Origin: Brevibacterium sp. CCUG 69071
Lineage (GTDB): Bacteria > Actinomycetota > Actinomycetes > Actinomycetales > Brevibacteriaceae
DNA length: 64,000 nucleotides
Reading direction: 5' to 3'
NCBI RefSeq assembly: GCF_021023135.1
Contig: NZ_PGFV01000003.1
Coordinates: 310,001 to 374,000 of the forward strand
A program made the position numbers and the translations under genes. Shown piece by piece: positions 8,261 to 16,830 of this stretch; positions within the stretch are counted from its first letter, which is position 1; each line of letters starts with the position of its first letter. The notes below the pieces were generated by a model. That model saw nothing but the letters and a program-made list of their open reading frames with translations. It was not told the DNA's origin and ran no database searches.

Positions 8261-8710
8261 TCAGTCGGCCAGCGATCCGACCGATGCCGTGGTCACGGCC
8301 TTGTCGGTGACGATCTTTTTGCGCAGGGCGAGGAAGAGCAGAACCATGCCCACGGACAGTGCGATGTGGCCGAGGCCGGCGATTCCGGCGATCATGGCGC
8401 TGGACTCCTGGCCGAGGACGGTGAGCATGCCGTGCCAGACCATCGTCGCCGAGGTGAGGACGACGCCTGCGTTGTAGGTCCAGAAGAACCACGAGAACAG
8501 CTTCGTGCCCGAGAGCCCGAAGACCTTGTCGAGGACGAGGACGATGAGCAGGACGATGAAGCCGAGGGTGAGCAGGTGGGTGTGGACGAGACCCAGCTGC
8601 GTGAAGTCTCCTTCCGGGAAGTCGTTGGCCTTGGTGAACTCTCGGTAGAACAGCCCGGAGAGGACGCCGATGATCATGTGCGCGAATGCTGCGTTGAATA
8701 TTTTCTTCAT
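8261..8710 (-). CDS. DUF2871-like membrane protein
   Basis: A 149-residue protein with four predicted membrane helices: FAHMIIGVLSGLFYREF; LLTLGFIVLLIVLVLDKVFGL; FFWTYNAGVVLTSATMVW; GHIALSVGMVLLFLAL. The MHxxHxHLL-like element (LVHTHLLTLGF) and overall size match the DUF2871 family of actinobacterial and firmicute membrane proteins of unknown function. It stands alone, ending at the shared terminator and divergent from the gene at 8856. Confidence 0.8.
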   Translation of the reverse strand: MKKIFNAAFAHMIIGVLSGLFYREFTKANDFPEGDFTQLGLVHTHLLTLGFIVLLIVLVLDKVFGLSGTKLFSWFFWTYNAGVVLTSATMVWHGMLTVLGQESSAMIAGIAGLGHIALSVGMVLLFLALRKKIVTDKAVTTASVGSLAD

Positions 8711-8722
8711 GGTTCCACTTCA

Positions 8723-8747
8723 TCAGGATCTGCTCGCGCGATCCTGA
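8723..8747. promoter_or_regulatory. Perfect inverted repeat in a divergent promoter region
   Basis: TCAGGATC (8723-8730), nine bases, GATCCTGA (8740-8747). It lies 13 bp upstream of the DUF2871 start codon and before the divergent gene at 8856, a position typical of an operator. No regulator gene for it is adjacent. Confidence 0.4.
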
Positions 8748-8855
8748 CCAAGAGGATTGAACTCCATCCCCAACTTTCGATTGATGTTTCGTCTCACAGG
8801 CCTCCGAAGCCCGAATTCGCGGGCGATGAGGCATACGCGGGGTTAGCCTGGGGCC

Positions 8856-9341
8856 ATGGTTTCGGACAATGTGTTTGCGAAGATCGATCGCCTCGCCGGC
8901 GGGAAGAAGGCCGGCATCCTCGTCGCGCCCGAAGGACTCCGCCTGCCGAAGACGAGGACCGCATTCCGGTGGATCACGTGGCTGCTGTCCTTCGAGCTGG
9001 TGCTCGGGTTCGGCGCCGTCGTCGTCGCCGTCATCATCTCCCAGTCGGGCGACCCCGTGCCCTTCGCCGTGTGGATGCGCACGGTCGTCGTCCTCGGCAT
9101 GACGGCAACACTGTTCTACTTCTTCTGGCGCGCGACGAAGGGGTACTACTGGGGCTACCAGAGGCTGCGCCTGTTCACGCAGATCTTCCCGGTGATCACC
9201 CTGGTCATGGCCGCAATCCCGGGCCTCTATCCCGTGTGGATGATCACCGAGCAGATCGTCTTCAGTCTCGTCATGATCGGCGTCGGCGACTTCCTCACCA
9301 GCGATCACATGCGTGAGGTGTTCCGGAAACCGGAGGACTGA
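8856..9341 (+). CDS. Small integral membrane protein of unknown function
   Basis: A 161-residue protein. A charged N-terminus is followed by about four hydrophobic helices: AFRWITWLLSFELVLGFGAVV; MRTVVVLGMTATLFYFFW; LRLFTQIFPVITLVMAAIPGL; MITEQIVFSLVMIGVGDFL. A short cytoplasmic tail ends FRKPED. Codon use is normal and the frame is full length, so it is a real gene. I do not recognise the family. It is divergent from the DUF2871 gene. Confidence 0.75.
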   Translation: MVSDNVFAKIDRLAGGKKAGILVAPEGLRLPKTRTAFRWITWLLSFELVLGFGAVVVAVIISQSGDPVPFAVWMRTVVVLGMTATLFYFFWRATKGYYWGYQRLRLFTQIFPVITLVMAAIPGLYPVWMITEQIVFSLVMIGVGDFLTSDHMREVFRKPED

Positions 9342-9436
9342 GCAGGGCCGGTCGGAGTGCCAGCAGGCCGGTCGGCGAGGCGGCGGGCCGGGCGGTCGGA
9401 TCTACGGGACCGGCCGAACCTGATCGTCGTCCGGCC

Positions 9437-10927
9437 TCAGCCGGCGACGAGCCGCCGCGCCTCCTCCTGGTGCGCCGCGATGAGCGCCTCCTTGTCGATC
9501 GGAGCGCCATCCGCACCGACGGCATTGCCGTCGAGCACGCGCCACTGCCCGCCGACCATCACCCGATCTGCCTTCTCGGCGCCGCAGAGCACGAGGGCCG
9601 GAATCGGATCGTGGGAACCGGAGAAGGCGAGACCGTCGAGGCGGAACATCGCGAGGTCGGCCTGCTTGCCGACCTCGATGCGGCCGATGTCCTCGCGTCC
9701 CAGCGCCGCCGCCGATCCGCGGGTCGCCCAGTCGAGTGCGCGAGCGCAGGTGACAGCCTCGGCGCCGTAACGCAGACGTTGGATGTAGAGAGCCTGTCGG
9801 ACCTCGCGGATGAGGTTCGAGGCATCGTTCGAGGCGGATCCGTCGACGCCGAGTCCGACGTTGACCCCGGCATCCTCGAGTTCGACGGCACGGGCGATGC
9901 CCGAGGCCAGACGCATATTCGAGGTCGGGCAGTGGGCCACGGAGGCACCGGCCTCGCCGAGGCGGGTGATCTCCTCATCGTCGAAGTGCACACCGTGCGC
10001 CAGCCAGGCTCGTTCACCCAGCCACCCGACCGATTCGAGGTAGTCCACCGTCCGCAGGCCGAAGCGTTCCCGGCAGAAGTCCTCCTCGTCGAGAGTCTCG
10101 GCCAGGTGGGTGTGCAGGCGGACGTCGAGCTCCTCGGCGAGGATCGCGCTGTCACGCATGAGTTCGGTGGTCACGGAGAACGGTGAGCAAGGGGCGAAGC
10201 CGATCTGCACCTGCGCCCCCGCACCGCGTTCGTGGTAGGTCTCGACGAGGCGGCGGGAGTCGGCGAGGATGACCTCCGCGTCCTGCACGGTCTGCTGCGG
10301 CGGGAGTCCGCCGTCCTTCACCCCGAGTGACATCGACCCGCGGGTGAGCATCGCCCGCATCCCCAACTTCCGCACGACGTCGACCTGGATGTCGATCGCA
10401 TCGTCCATCCCCGTCGGGAACAGGTAGTGATGATCGGCGGCGGTCGTGCAGCCGGATTCGAGGAGTTCGGCCATCGCAACGGTGGTGGCGAGTTCGAGAG
10501 CGCGCGGAGTCAGCCGGGCCCAGACCGGGTAGAGGTTCGTCAGCCACCCGAACAGCGGCAGATCCGCGACCGGGGCCCAGGCCCGCGTCAGGGTCTGATA
10601 GAAGTGATGATGGGTGTTGATCAGCCCGGGGGTGATCACGTGAGCGCTCGCGTCGACGATCTCACCAACGGACTGAACTCCCCCGGCGGGTTCCCCACCT
10701 GCGGGAATGAGCTCCAGGATGGTTCCGGTCGCCCGGTCGACGACGATCCCCCGCGCTGCTCGTCCCGGATCGACGCCGGCGCCGAGGTGGACGGCGAGTG
10801 GGTCACGGAGCCACACGGCCGAAGTGGCGGGTGTGGCAGCAGCGGGTGCGGGTGTGGCAGCAGCGGGTGCGGGTGTGGCAGCAGCGGGTGCGGGTGTGCC
10901 AGGTGCAGATTGCGGGTCGAAGGACAT
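9437..10927 (-). CDS. Amidohydrolase, probable 8-oxoguanine deaminase
   Basis: A 496-residue member of the ATZ/TRZ amidohydrolase family. The metal motif is GLINTHHHFYQTLTRAW, with later HTHLAET, HGVHFDDEEI and LGVDGSASND elements, the order expected for the cog0402 group. Closest remembered relatives are 8-oxoguanine deaminases (hydroxydechloroatrazine hydrolase-like). Divergence from an NCS2 purine permease supports a purine-salvage role. The frame is open 79 codons further upstream, but ATG 10925-10927 has AAAGGCGAC before it and is chosen. Residues after the start hold three perfect PAPAAAT heptapeptides from a 21-bp DNA repeat. Confidence 0.85.
   Translation of the reverse strand: MSFDPQSAPGTPAPAAATPAPAAATPAPAAATPATSAVWLRDPLAVHLGAGVDPGRAARGIVVDRATGTILELIPAGGEPAGGVQSVGEIVDASAHVITPGLINTHHHFYQTLTRAWAPVADLPLFGWLTNLYPVWARLTPRALELATTVAMAELLESGCTTAADHHYLFPTGMDDAIDIQVDVVRKLGMRAMLTRGSMSLGVKDGGLPPQQTVQDAEVILADSRRLVETYHERGAGAQVQIGFAPCSPFSVTTELMRDSAILAEELDVRLHTHLAETLDEEDFCRERFGLRTVDYLESVGWLGERAWLAHGVHFDDEEITRLGEAGASVAHCPTSNMRLASGIARAVELEDAGVNVGLGVDGSASNDASNLIREVRQALYIQRLRYGAEAVTCARALDWATRGSAAALGREDIGRIEVGKQADLAMFRLDGLAFSGSHDPIPALVLCGAEKADRVMVGGQWRVLDGNAVGADGAPIDKEALIAAHQEEARRLVAG
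10830..10892. repeat. Three perfect 21-bp tandem repeats inside the deaminase N-terminus
   Basis: Copies at 10830-10850, 10851-10871 and 10872-10892 are identical and in frame, encoding PAPAAAT on the minus strand. Such a perfect microsatellite can change length without breaking the frame. Confidence 0.9.
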
Positions 10928-11430
10928 CAGGTCGCCTTTCGGTTCGGATCCGGTCGGGACCGCGTCTGCCGGGCCCGACGTGCGGCGACAACGCTGGGGC
11001 CATCGCCTCCAGCTCAGGTTTTCCGGCGTCTGCTGCTCCGCCGTTCGGGATACCAGGCTCTGTCCGAAGACTTTGCCCTCACAGTTTCGTCCACACACGG
11101 CGGCGAAGATCTGTCCCGAGGGTTTGCGCCGGAATGGCATACCGGCAAGACTGCACTCTAGCATGTGTCGCGGCTCACGAAAATGGGTTGCAGTCAGACC
11201 GCAATTCCCCTAAAGTTTTGCGATAAGGAAATAAGATTTCATATCTTGGAAAGATTTTCTTGGCTATCGCTTTGAACATCGTTATAGCTGTGATGATGGT
11301 TGAGGAAGCCGCAGATATGAGATCACCGATTCCCGATGCGCGGCGTCGAAGCGTCAGTCCTGACTCTTCGTGGCCATCGGCGCAGAGAGAACCGAATCAG
11401 ACGATTCGGCAGAGCTCAACGGAGAGATAG
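10928..11430. promoter_or_regulatory. Divergent deaminase/purine-permease intergenic region
   Basis: No gene is supported here. On the minus strand a TAGAGT -10-like box (11155-11160) would give the deaminase mRNA a leader of about 220 nt. On the permease side the stretch 11210-11300 is strikingly AT-rich and contains AAGAT-N5-ATCTT (11233-11247) and the distant pair GCGATA (11220-11225)/TATCGC (11265-11270). A purine-responsive protein or RNA could act here, but I recognise no known riboswitch core. Confidence 0.4.
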
Positions 11431-13014
11431 ATGTCGGCACCCAAACAGTCCACGAAGAAGGCACTCCGTCCGGAGGACGAGCGCCTCTCCGTCGGATCCT
11501 CATTCGCCTACGGACTTCAGCACGTCCTCACCATGTACGGCGGCATCATCGCCGTGCCGCTCATCATCGGCAACGCGGCCGGGCTCGACCCCAACGGCAT
11601 CAGCATCCTCATCGCATCATGCCTGTTCATGGGTGGTCTGGCGACGATACTGCAGTCTTGGGGCGTCCCCTTCTTCGGGTCCCAGCTGCCCCTGGTTCAG
11701 GGCGTGTCCTTCGCCGGTGTCGCGACGATGACTTCGATCCTCGCCGGTGGGGACGGACTCCCGGCGGTCTTCGGTTCCGTCATCGTCGCCTCGGTGATCG
11801 GCCTCGTCGTCGCTCCGGCATTCGCCCTCATCGTCAAGTACTTCCCGCCCGTGGTCACCGGCACCGTCATCACGACGATCGGACTCTCACTCATGCCGGT
11901 CGCGGCGGGGTGGGCGATGGGCGGCAACGCCGAGGCGGCCGACTACGGCAGCGCACGCAACATCCTCATCGCCGTCGGCACCCTCGCAGTCGTGCTCATC
12001 CTCAGCAGGATTCCAGTTGCGACGGTCTCTCGTCTTTCAATTCTGCTGGCAATCGTCATCGGCACCATCGTCTGCGCGATCTTCGGATGGGCAGACTTCT
12101 CGGAGGTCTTCGCTCGCGGCATCTTCGCCTTCCCTGAGCCCTTCGCGTTCGGCTGGCCGACATTCTCCGCGGCGGCGATCATCTCGATGTTCATCGTCAT
12201 CATCGTCACCTTCGCCGAGACCACTGCCGACATCATCGCCGTCGGCGAGATCGTCAAGACCAAGGTCGACTCGAAGCGGATATCCAATGGCCTGCGCGCC
12301 GACATGCTGTCTTCAGCTGTGTCGCCGGTGTTCAATTCGTTCACTCAGTCCGCCTTCGCGCAGAACGTCGGACTCGTTGCGATCACCGGTGTGAAGTCGC
12401 GCTTCGTCGTCACCGCCGGTGGTGTGATCCTCTTGGTCCTCGGCCTGCTGCCGGTCATGGGCGGCGTGGTCGCGGCGGTTCCCTCTCCGGTGCTCGGCGG
12501 TGCGGGGATCGTCCTGTTCGGCACGGTCGCCGCGTCCGGCATTCGCACCCTGTCGAAGGTCGAGTACGAAGGCAACCTCAACATGATCATCGTAGCCGTG
12601 TCCTTGGCCTTCGGCATCATTCCGGTCGTCGAGCCCGATTTCTACAACTCGTTCCCCTCCTGGGTCGGCATCATCCTGCACTCGGGCATCTCTTCGGCGA
12701 CGCTCATGGCGGTGCTGCTCAACCTGGTCTTCAATCACATCGGAGCCAAGTCCAAGGACCGTTCCGATCGCTCGGTATTCGTCGCAGGCACGGGCCGAGT
12801 CATCCGCAAGGAAGAGCTGCAGCGACTCGTCGATCACGAGGCGATTCTCACCGAGGGCGATACCGTCAAGGACGGCAAGATCGTCGACTGCAACGGCGAA
12901 GAGGTCCCCGTCGTCACCGACGAACAGCACGAGAAGGTCATCGAAGCGGCCAAGAACGGCGAAGTCAAGACCCAGGACGACGTCCGCCGTGTGATCCAGG
13001 AGGACGAGGTCTGA
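11431..13014 (+). CDS. NCS2 family purine (xanthine/uric acid) permease
   Basis: A 527-residue transporter of about 12-14 membrane segments. The motif GLQHVLTMYGG opens the first core helix, and the substrate-site segment FAETTADIIAVGEIV matches the ETTGD-like signature of nucleobase:cation symporter-2 proteins (XanQ, UacT, PbuX). About 85 hydrophilic residues extend the C-terminus beyond the last helix. The start is ATG at 11431 with GGAGAG upstream. Next to a probable 8-oxoguanine deaminase it likely imports xanthine, urate or a related purine by proton symport. Confidence 0.9.
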   Translation: MSAPKQSTKKALRPEDERLSVGSSFAYGLQHVLTMYGGIIAVPLIIGNAAGLDPNGISILIASCLFMGGLATILQSWGVPFFGSQLPLVQGVSFAGVATMTSILAGGDGLPAVFGSVIVASVIGLVVAPAFALIVKYFPPVVTGTVITTIGLSLMPVAAGWAMGGNAEAADYGSARNILIAVGTLAVVLILSRIPVATVSRLSILLAIVIGTIVCAIFGWADFSEVFARGIFAFPEPFAFGWPTFSAAAIISMFIVIIVTFAETTADIIAVGEIVKTKVDSKRISNGLRADMLSSAVSPVFNSFTQSAFAQNVGLVAITGVKSRFVVTAGGVILLVLGLLPVMGGVVAAVPSPVLGGAGIVLFGTVAASGIRTLSKVEYEGNLNMIIVAVSLAFGIIPVVEPDFYNSFPSWVGIILHSGISSATLMAVLLNLVFNHIGAKSKDRSDRSVFVAGTGRVIRKEELQRLVDHEAILTEGDTVKDGKIVDCNGEEVPVVTDEQHEKVIEAAKNGEVKTQDDVRRVIQEDEV

Positions 13015-13028
13015 GTACCCGAGCATTC

Positions 13029-13079
13029 CGCTGAGGCGATGCCTCCGTCGACGTTGCCGTCGATGTCGTCGCCTCAGCG
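13029..13079. terminator. Hairpin between convergent genes
   Basis: CGCTGAGGCGA (13029-13039) pairs perfectly with TCGCCTCAGCG (13069-13079); the 29-base loop may fold further. It lies between the permease stop (13014, +) and the DUF222-HNH stop (13088, -), so it can terminate both. Confidence 0.75.
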
Positions 13080-13087
13080 AAGTGCGT

Positions 13088-15691
13088 TCAGAAGGGTGGG
13101 GGTTCGTCGCGATTCCAGTAGGAGTCATGCGATCGTCCGTTCGCGGACCAGGGATCGATCGATTTCCCTGATTCCCTGGCGACCCTGCGACTCCGTCGCC
13201 CTGTGGATCTCTTCGACTGTTCGGGTGGGCGATACTCGTTGCCCGGCGATCGGTCTTCCTTCCCGGACGACCAACCCTCCCTGCCCGGCGGACGAACTCT
13301 CGGATTGGGTGTCCGTGGAGGTCGAACCGAAGCGTCGAAGAGGGTATCGGTGCCATCGGGCGGGGCTGCCCCTGTCCGAGGTAGCGGGTCCGTCGCTGAT
13401 GCTGGAGGGCTCGTGCCCGGTGACGGCGATGATCCAGTCGGTGGCCCGCTGCCCGGTCCGGGTGGTGAAGCATCTGGTCCGGGTGGTGGCCCATCCGAAT
13501 CGGGAGGATCATCCGAATCGGGAGGTGCGTCCGATCCGGGAGAACCATCCGGATCAGGCGGCCGTCCCAGTTTCTCGATAAGCCTGGCATGTTCGACATT
13601 GATCGGCTGATCTGCCGGTGCCACATTCGTGGTCACTCCGTGTTTGAACACGTATTCGACACACCCGTCCGAGGTCTTGCGGACACTGTATCTGCGGTCG
13701 GTCTTCCCCTGGTGGTGCTGTTTGCAGAGGGGGTGGGTATTCATGAATGTCGTCAGTCCGCCCTGGTCAGGGCGTTGGTGATCGTACGAGATCAGATGAT
13801 CGATCTCGGAGGTCTCGGCTCGGCGGGTACATCCGGGGGTGGTGCATGACTGCCACTTCGCAATCAGGACCCTCCGCACGGATGCGGGGATGGCGTAGTT
13901 GGTGGCTTTCGCATCGATCGGGGTCCCGGTGGCGGGGTCGGTGAGGATCCTCGTCCAGGTCGGGCATTCCTTGGCGATGGCGCGTACCGCGTCGGCCGGG
14001 ACCGGGGCGCCGTCGGAGAAGACGCCGGGCAGTTCGGCATTTCCGGCGAGGGTGAGGAATGGAACGGTGACGAGCATTTTGCCCTGTCCGGCCATCCATT
14101 GCCCCTGTGTCGGCAGAACCAGATTGATGGTCGTCGATACCTTCACCGCACCATGTTCGGTTCCGGTCTCGGCGACCTCGCCGTCGGCGACACCGGTCTC
14201 GGCAGTCCCGGTGTTCGCGGCCTCTTCGATATTCGCTGCGGATTCGGCCGCGGCACGTGCCGCATCGGCCTGGTCGCGAGCCGCGGCGACGATTCCCACC
14301 GGGCTGGTCTCTTTCGATTCGGGAATGTTGAGGGGGATCTCGTCGGTCGTCGTCTGTCCGGTGGTGGTGTCGTGAGTGGTGACCTCGATCGTCAGCTGAG
14401 GCCGAGTGCGGGTCGAAATGTCGAACATGAGGGCATTGATGCTCCGTTCATCGACCACATCCATACTCGACGTATCCTCGGTGGTGAACTCGGCGATCTG
14501 GCCCGACGCGATCGCTCTCGCGAAGGCCTCCAACCGAAGGAAATACGCCTTGAGCTCCGCAGCAGGACCCGACAGAGTCACGGCCGCAGTGCCGTCCGGA
14601 TAGGTCGTGATGTCAACACGCCGACGCTTCGACGCTTCCTTGAGCCTGTCCTCAACGGGCTCAAGAGCGGCGACCTTCGTGTTCACAGACCTGCGGAACG
14701 TCTCAATCGTGACATCGGCACGGCGCTGGGCCAGGTAGGCGTCGAGGAACGGAAAGTGCTCGAATTTGAGATCCCTGGCGGCCCTCGAAACAGCGTCGAG
14801 GTGTTCGATGGTGAACTCGCCCGCAAAGACCCGGGCCGAAAACCGGGGCAGGCCGTGGTTGAGCATCATGGCCGTGGTGATTCTGCCGTAGGCGTGATCG
14901 ATCGTCGCGCCGAGCACAGTGGTGAATTCGGCGATGTCATCGGTCTCCGCCAGACCTCTCACCCATCCGGAGAATGTCTGATCGAGACGGAACCGGGGGA
15001 AGATCGGCAGTTCACGAACTGGCTCGAGCGAAGGGCCGGCTTCGGACTCAGTGGGAGCCTCAACTTCAGCCTCGAGCTTCTCCGCCTCCGTATCAGCTTT
15101 GACTCCCTCCACCTCGGCAGCGGCTTCCCGGTCGGCCTCGACATCCTGGTCTGTCTCGACTTCACCGGCGACTTCGAACTCCGACTCGGTGACGACCTCG
15201 GCAGCGGGAGCCGCACCGTCTGCGGCCAAGAGTGCGCGGAGACCATCGAGCTTGCTTCGATACGATTCCCGCGGCGACGGCGCATCGGGATCCGGGACAT
15301 CTTCCTTGGCTGCCTCGACGAAGAGGAATCGTTCGACGGTGTCGGTGAACGAAGCGTAGTCATAGAGGCCGTCGACCCCGTTGGCGGCGAAGTTGAGCTG
15401 CTGGATCGTCTCGGCCATGAACACGTTGCCGATGGCCTGGTACTCAATCACCTGCGTCATCGTCGAGGCCTTCACCACATGTGCCAGGACGGCCAACAGC
15501 GAGTCCGGAGCAACATCGAGGCGACGCGGTGAGTCCGGCCCCACTGTGGGCGGATCGATGACATTGCCGATCTGTCCGGTGTCGGGGACCAGTTCGGACG
15601 ATGTGGTTTCGGGCGATGCAGTCGGGTCAGGTTCGGGTGCAGGGGTGGGGCCTTTGGTACCAGGATCATCTGGATCCTTCATCGGTTTCAC
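13088..15691 (-). CDS. DUF222 and HNH endonuclease domain protein (13E12 repeat family)
   Basis: A large 867-residue member. An acidic, low-complexity N-terminal third is followed by a DUF222 core (about 230-560), then an HNH nuclease domain near 615-670 with CTTPGCTRRAETSEIDHL and PLCKQHHQGKTDR. The tail after about residue 690 is proline, glycine, aspartate and serine rich, with repeats such as DSDDPPDSDGPP. Such proteins are multicopy in actinobacterial genomes; their function is unsettled, and mobile-element or group I intron-like homing roles have been suggested. Codon use is native. An ATG four codons further in is an alternative start. Confidence 0.88.
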   Translation of the reverse strand: MKPMKDPDDPGTKGPTPAPEPDPTASPETTSSELVPDTGQIGNVIDPPTVGPDSPRRLDVAPDSLLAVLAHVVKASTMTQVIEYQAIGNVFMAETIQQLNFAANGVDGLYDYASFTDTVERFLFVEAAKEDVPDPDAPSPRESYRSKLDGLRALLAADGAAPAAEVVTESEFEVAGEVETDQDVEADREAAAEVEGVKADTEAEKLEAEVEAPTESEAGPSLEPVRELPIFPRFRLDQTFSGWVRGLAETDDIAEFTTVLGATIDHAYGRITTAMMLNHGLPRFSARVFAGEFTIEHLDAVSRAARDLKFEHFPFLDAYLAQRRADVTIETFRRSVNTKVAALEPVEDRLKEASKRRRVDITTYPDGTAAVTLSGPAAELKAYFLRLEAFARAIASGQIAEFTTEDTSSMDVVDERSINALMFDISTRTRPQLTIEVTTHDTTTGQTTTDEIPLNIPESKETSPVGIVAAARDQADAARAAAESAANIEEAANTGTAETGVADGEVAETGTEHGAVKVSTTINLVLPTQGQWMAGQGKMLVTVPFLTLAGNAELPGVFSDGAPVPADAVRAIAKECPTWTRILTDPATGTPIDAKATNYAIPASVRRVLIAKWQSCTTPGCTRRAETSEIDHLISYDHQRPDQGGLTTFMNTHPLCKQHHQGKTDRRYSVRKTSDGCVEYVFKHGVTTNVAPADQPINVEHARLIEKLGRPPDPDGSPGSDAPPDSDDPPDSDGPPPGPDASPPGPGSGPPTGSSPSPGTSPPASATDPLPRTGAAPPDGTDTLFDASVRPPRTPNPRVRPPGREGWSSGKEDRSPGNEYRPPEQSKRSTGRRSRRVARESGKSIDPWSANGRSHDSYWNRDEPPPF

Positions 15692-15892
15692 CTGCTCTCC
15701 ACGACGGTGTGGGTGCTTTTATCCAGTCTACTAATGATTGCGAAGAATGAATGTCACAATTCGGTAAACAATCGAACGACAATCACATATCATTCAAATG
15801 AATGATCGACTTTCAGGCAGGGAGAACGCACTCACGAACATCGGTTCCGCCCAGCGGTCGGCGGCACGAGCCCACGCTGTTCCGTCCTCGCC
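15692..15892. promoter_or_regulatory. AT-rich intergenic region with an 18-bp palindrome
   Basis: ATCATTC (15789-15795), AAAT, GAATGAT (15800-15806) is a perfect inverted repeat in a locally AT-rich stretch (about 15720-15810). It is upstream of the DUF222-HNH gene and downstream of the HAD gene, both on the minus strand. It may be an operator for the former or an end structure for the latter. No gene is seen. Confidence 0.4.
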
Positions 15893-16570
15893 CTACTCCA
15901 CGAGCAGCTCCGGCAGATCATCCATCGAGGTGAACACCTCGGCCGCCCCCGCCGCCAGCAGCGTCTCAGGACTCTGGTGAACCAAGGAATCCGGGCTGAA
16001 TCCGAGAACATGCGAACCCGCCGCAACTCCGGCGATGACTCCGGTCGGGGAATCTTCGATCACAGCCGCCTCGGCGGGGTCGACCTCCAGGAAATCGGCA
16101 GCCGCCAGGTAGACATCGGGGGCAGGCTTCGAGCGCGGCAGCTCCATGCCGGAGAAGATCCTGCCCTCGAACGATTCGAACAGACCGACCTTCTTCAGCT
16201 GCAGTTCGATCTTCGGCCGATCCGCACTCGACGCACACGCAAGCTTTCCCGGATAGGCCAGAGACAGCTCACGCACGGCCTCGACCACACCGGGAATCGC
16301 CTTGAGGGACGCTTCGAGCGCGACATTGCGACGCTGCCGGAACTCGGACAGCCAGTCGGCATCGATGCGGTATCCGGTGTGCTCCTCGATGACATCGGCC
16401 TCGTCCCGAAGCATCTTGCCCACAAAACGTGCCAGTGACTCTTCTCGCGACAGCTGCCACCCGAGGTCCGCGAGCATCTCACGCAGGACTTCGTTCGTGA
16501 TGCTCTCGGATTCGACGAGGACTCCATCGCTGTCGAACAGAACGGCGGCATATCTCGGCTTCGGCGTCAT
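15893..16570 (-). CDS. HAD family hydrolase (beta-phosphoglucomutase/phosphatase-like)
   Basis: A 225-residue subfamily IA HAD enzyme. Motif I FDSDGV carries the nucleophile Asp13 and acid Asp15; motif II Ser is in ACASSADRPK; motif III Lys is in LPRSKPAPDVY; motif IV is VIEDSPTGV. The helical cap lies between motifs I and II. Length is standard. The acceptor substrate, a sugar phosphate or phosphoglycolate-like compound, cannot be told. It stands alone; a degenerate repeat tract precedes its start. Confidence 0.9.
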   Translation of the reverse strand: MTPKPRYAAVLFDSDGVLVESESITNEVLREMLADLGWQLSREESLARFVGKMLRDEADVIEEHTGYRIDADWLSEFRQRRNVALEASLKAIPGVVEAVRELSLAYPGKLACASSADRPKIELQLKKVGLFESFEGRIFSGMELPRSKPAPDVYLAAADFLEVDPAEAAVIEDSPTGVIAGVAAGSHVLGFSPDSLVHQSPETLLAAGAAEVFTSMDDLPELLVE

Positions 16571-16630
16571 GTCCTGATTGTCTCACTCGGCACTGACGCG
16601 AGGTTCGGATACCCGAGGGGCGGACGGAGC

Positions 16631-16808
16631 CGACCGCACGCAGAATGGGCGGTTCGACCGCACGCAGAACATGCGGTTCGGCCGCGCGCAGATTGGGAGG
16701 TTCGGCCGCGCAGATCGGGCGATTCAGGTGTCAGCAGAATGAGCGGTTCGGTGTGAGCAGAACAGGCGACCGCGAATCTCCGCCGACCGCGCGCAGAATG
16801 GGCGACTT
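16631..16808. repeat. Degenerate 24-bp tandem repeat tract
   Basis: Units begin at 16631, 16655, 16679, 16703 (22 bp), 16725 and 16749, with a further displaced copy at about 16783-16808. The common core reads CGCAGAAT-GGGCGGTTCG. Divergence between units is high, there are no spacers and no open frame of merit, so it is neither a CRISPR nor a gene. It fills the space between the M50-like gene and the HAD gene (16571-16830), both minus strand. Confidence 0.7.
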
Positions 16809-16830
16809 CAGCCCCACCCGACCTCAGCAC

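Noticed and set aside
10928-11164. Upstream extension of the deaminase to 575 residues
   Set aside because: The extra 79 codons show no family similarity, and a -10-like element and a good ribosome site place the start at 10927.
13088-15691. Mobile element (intron or IS) around the HNH protein
   Set aside because: No terminal repeats, target duplication, reverse transcriptase or transposase is visible; codon use matches the neighbours.
16631-16808. CRISPR array
   Set aside because: Units of about 24 bp are contiguous and diverged, with no unique spacers and no cas genes.
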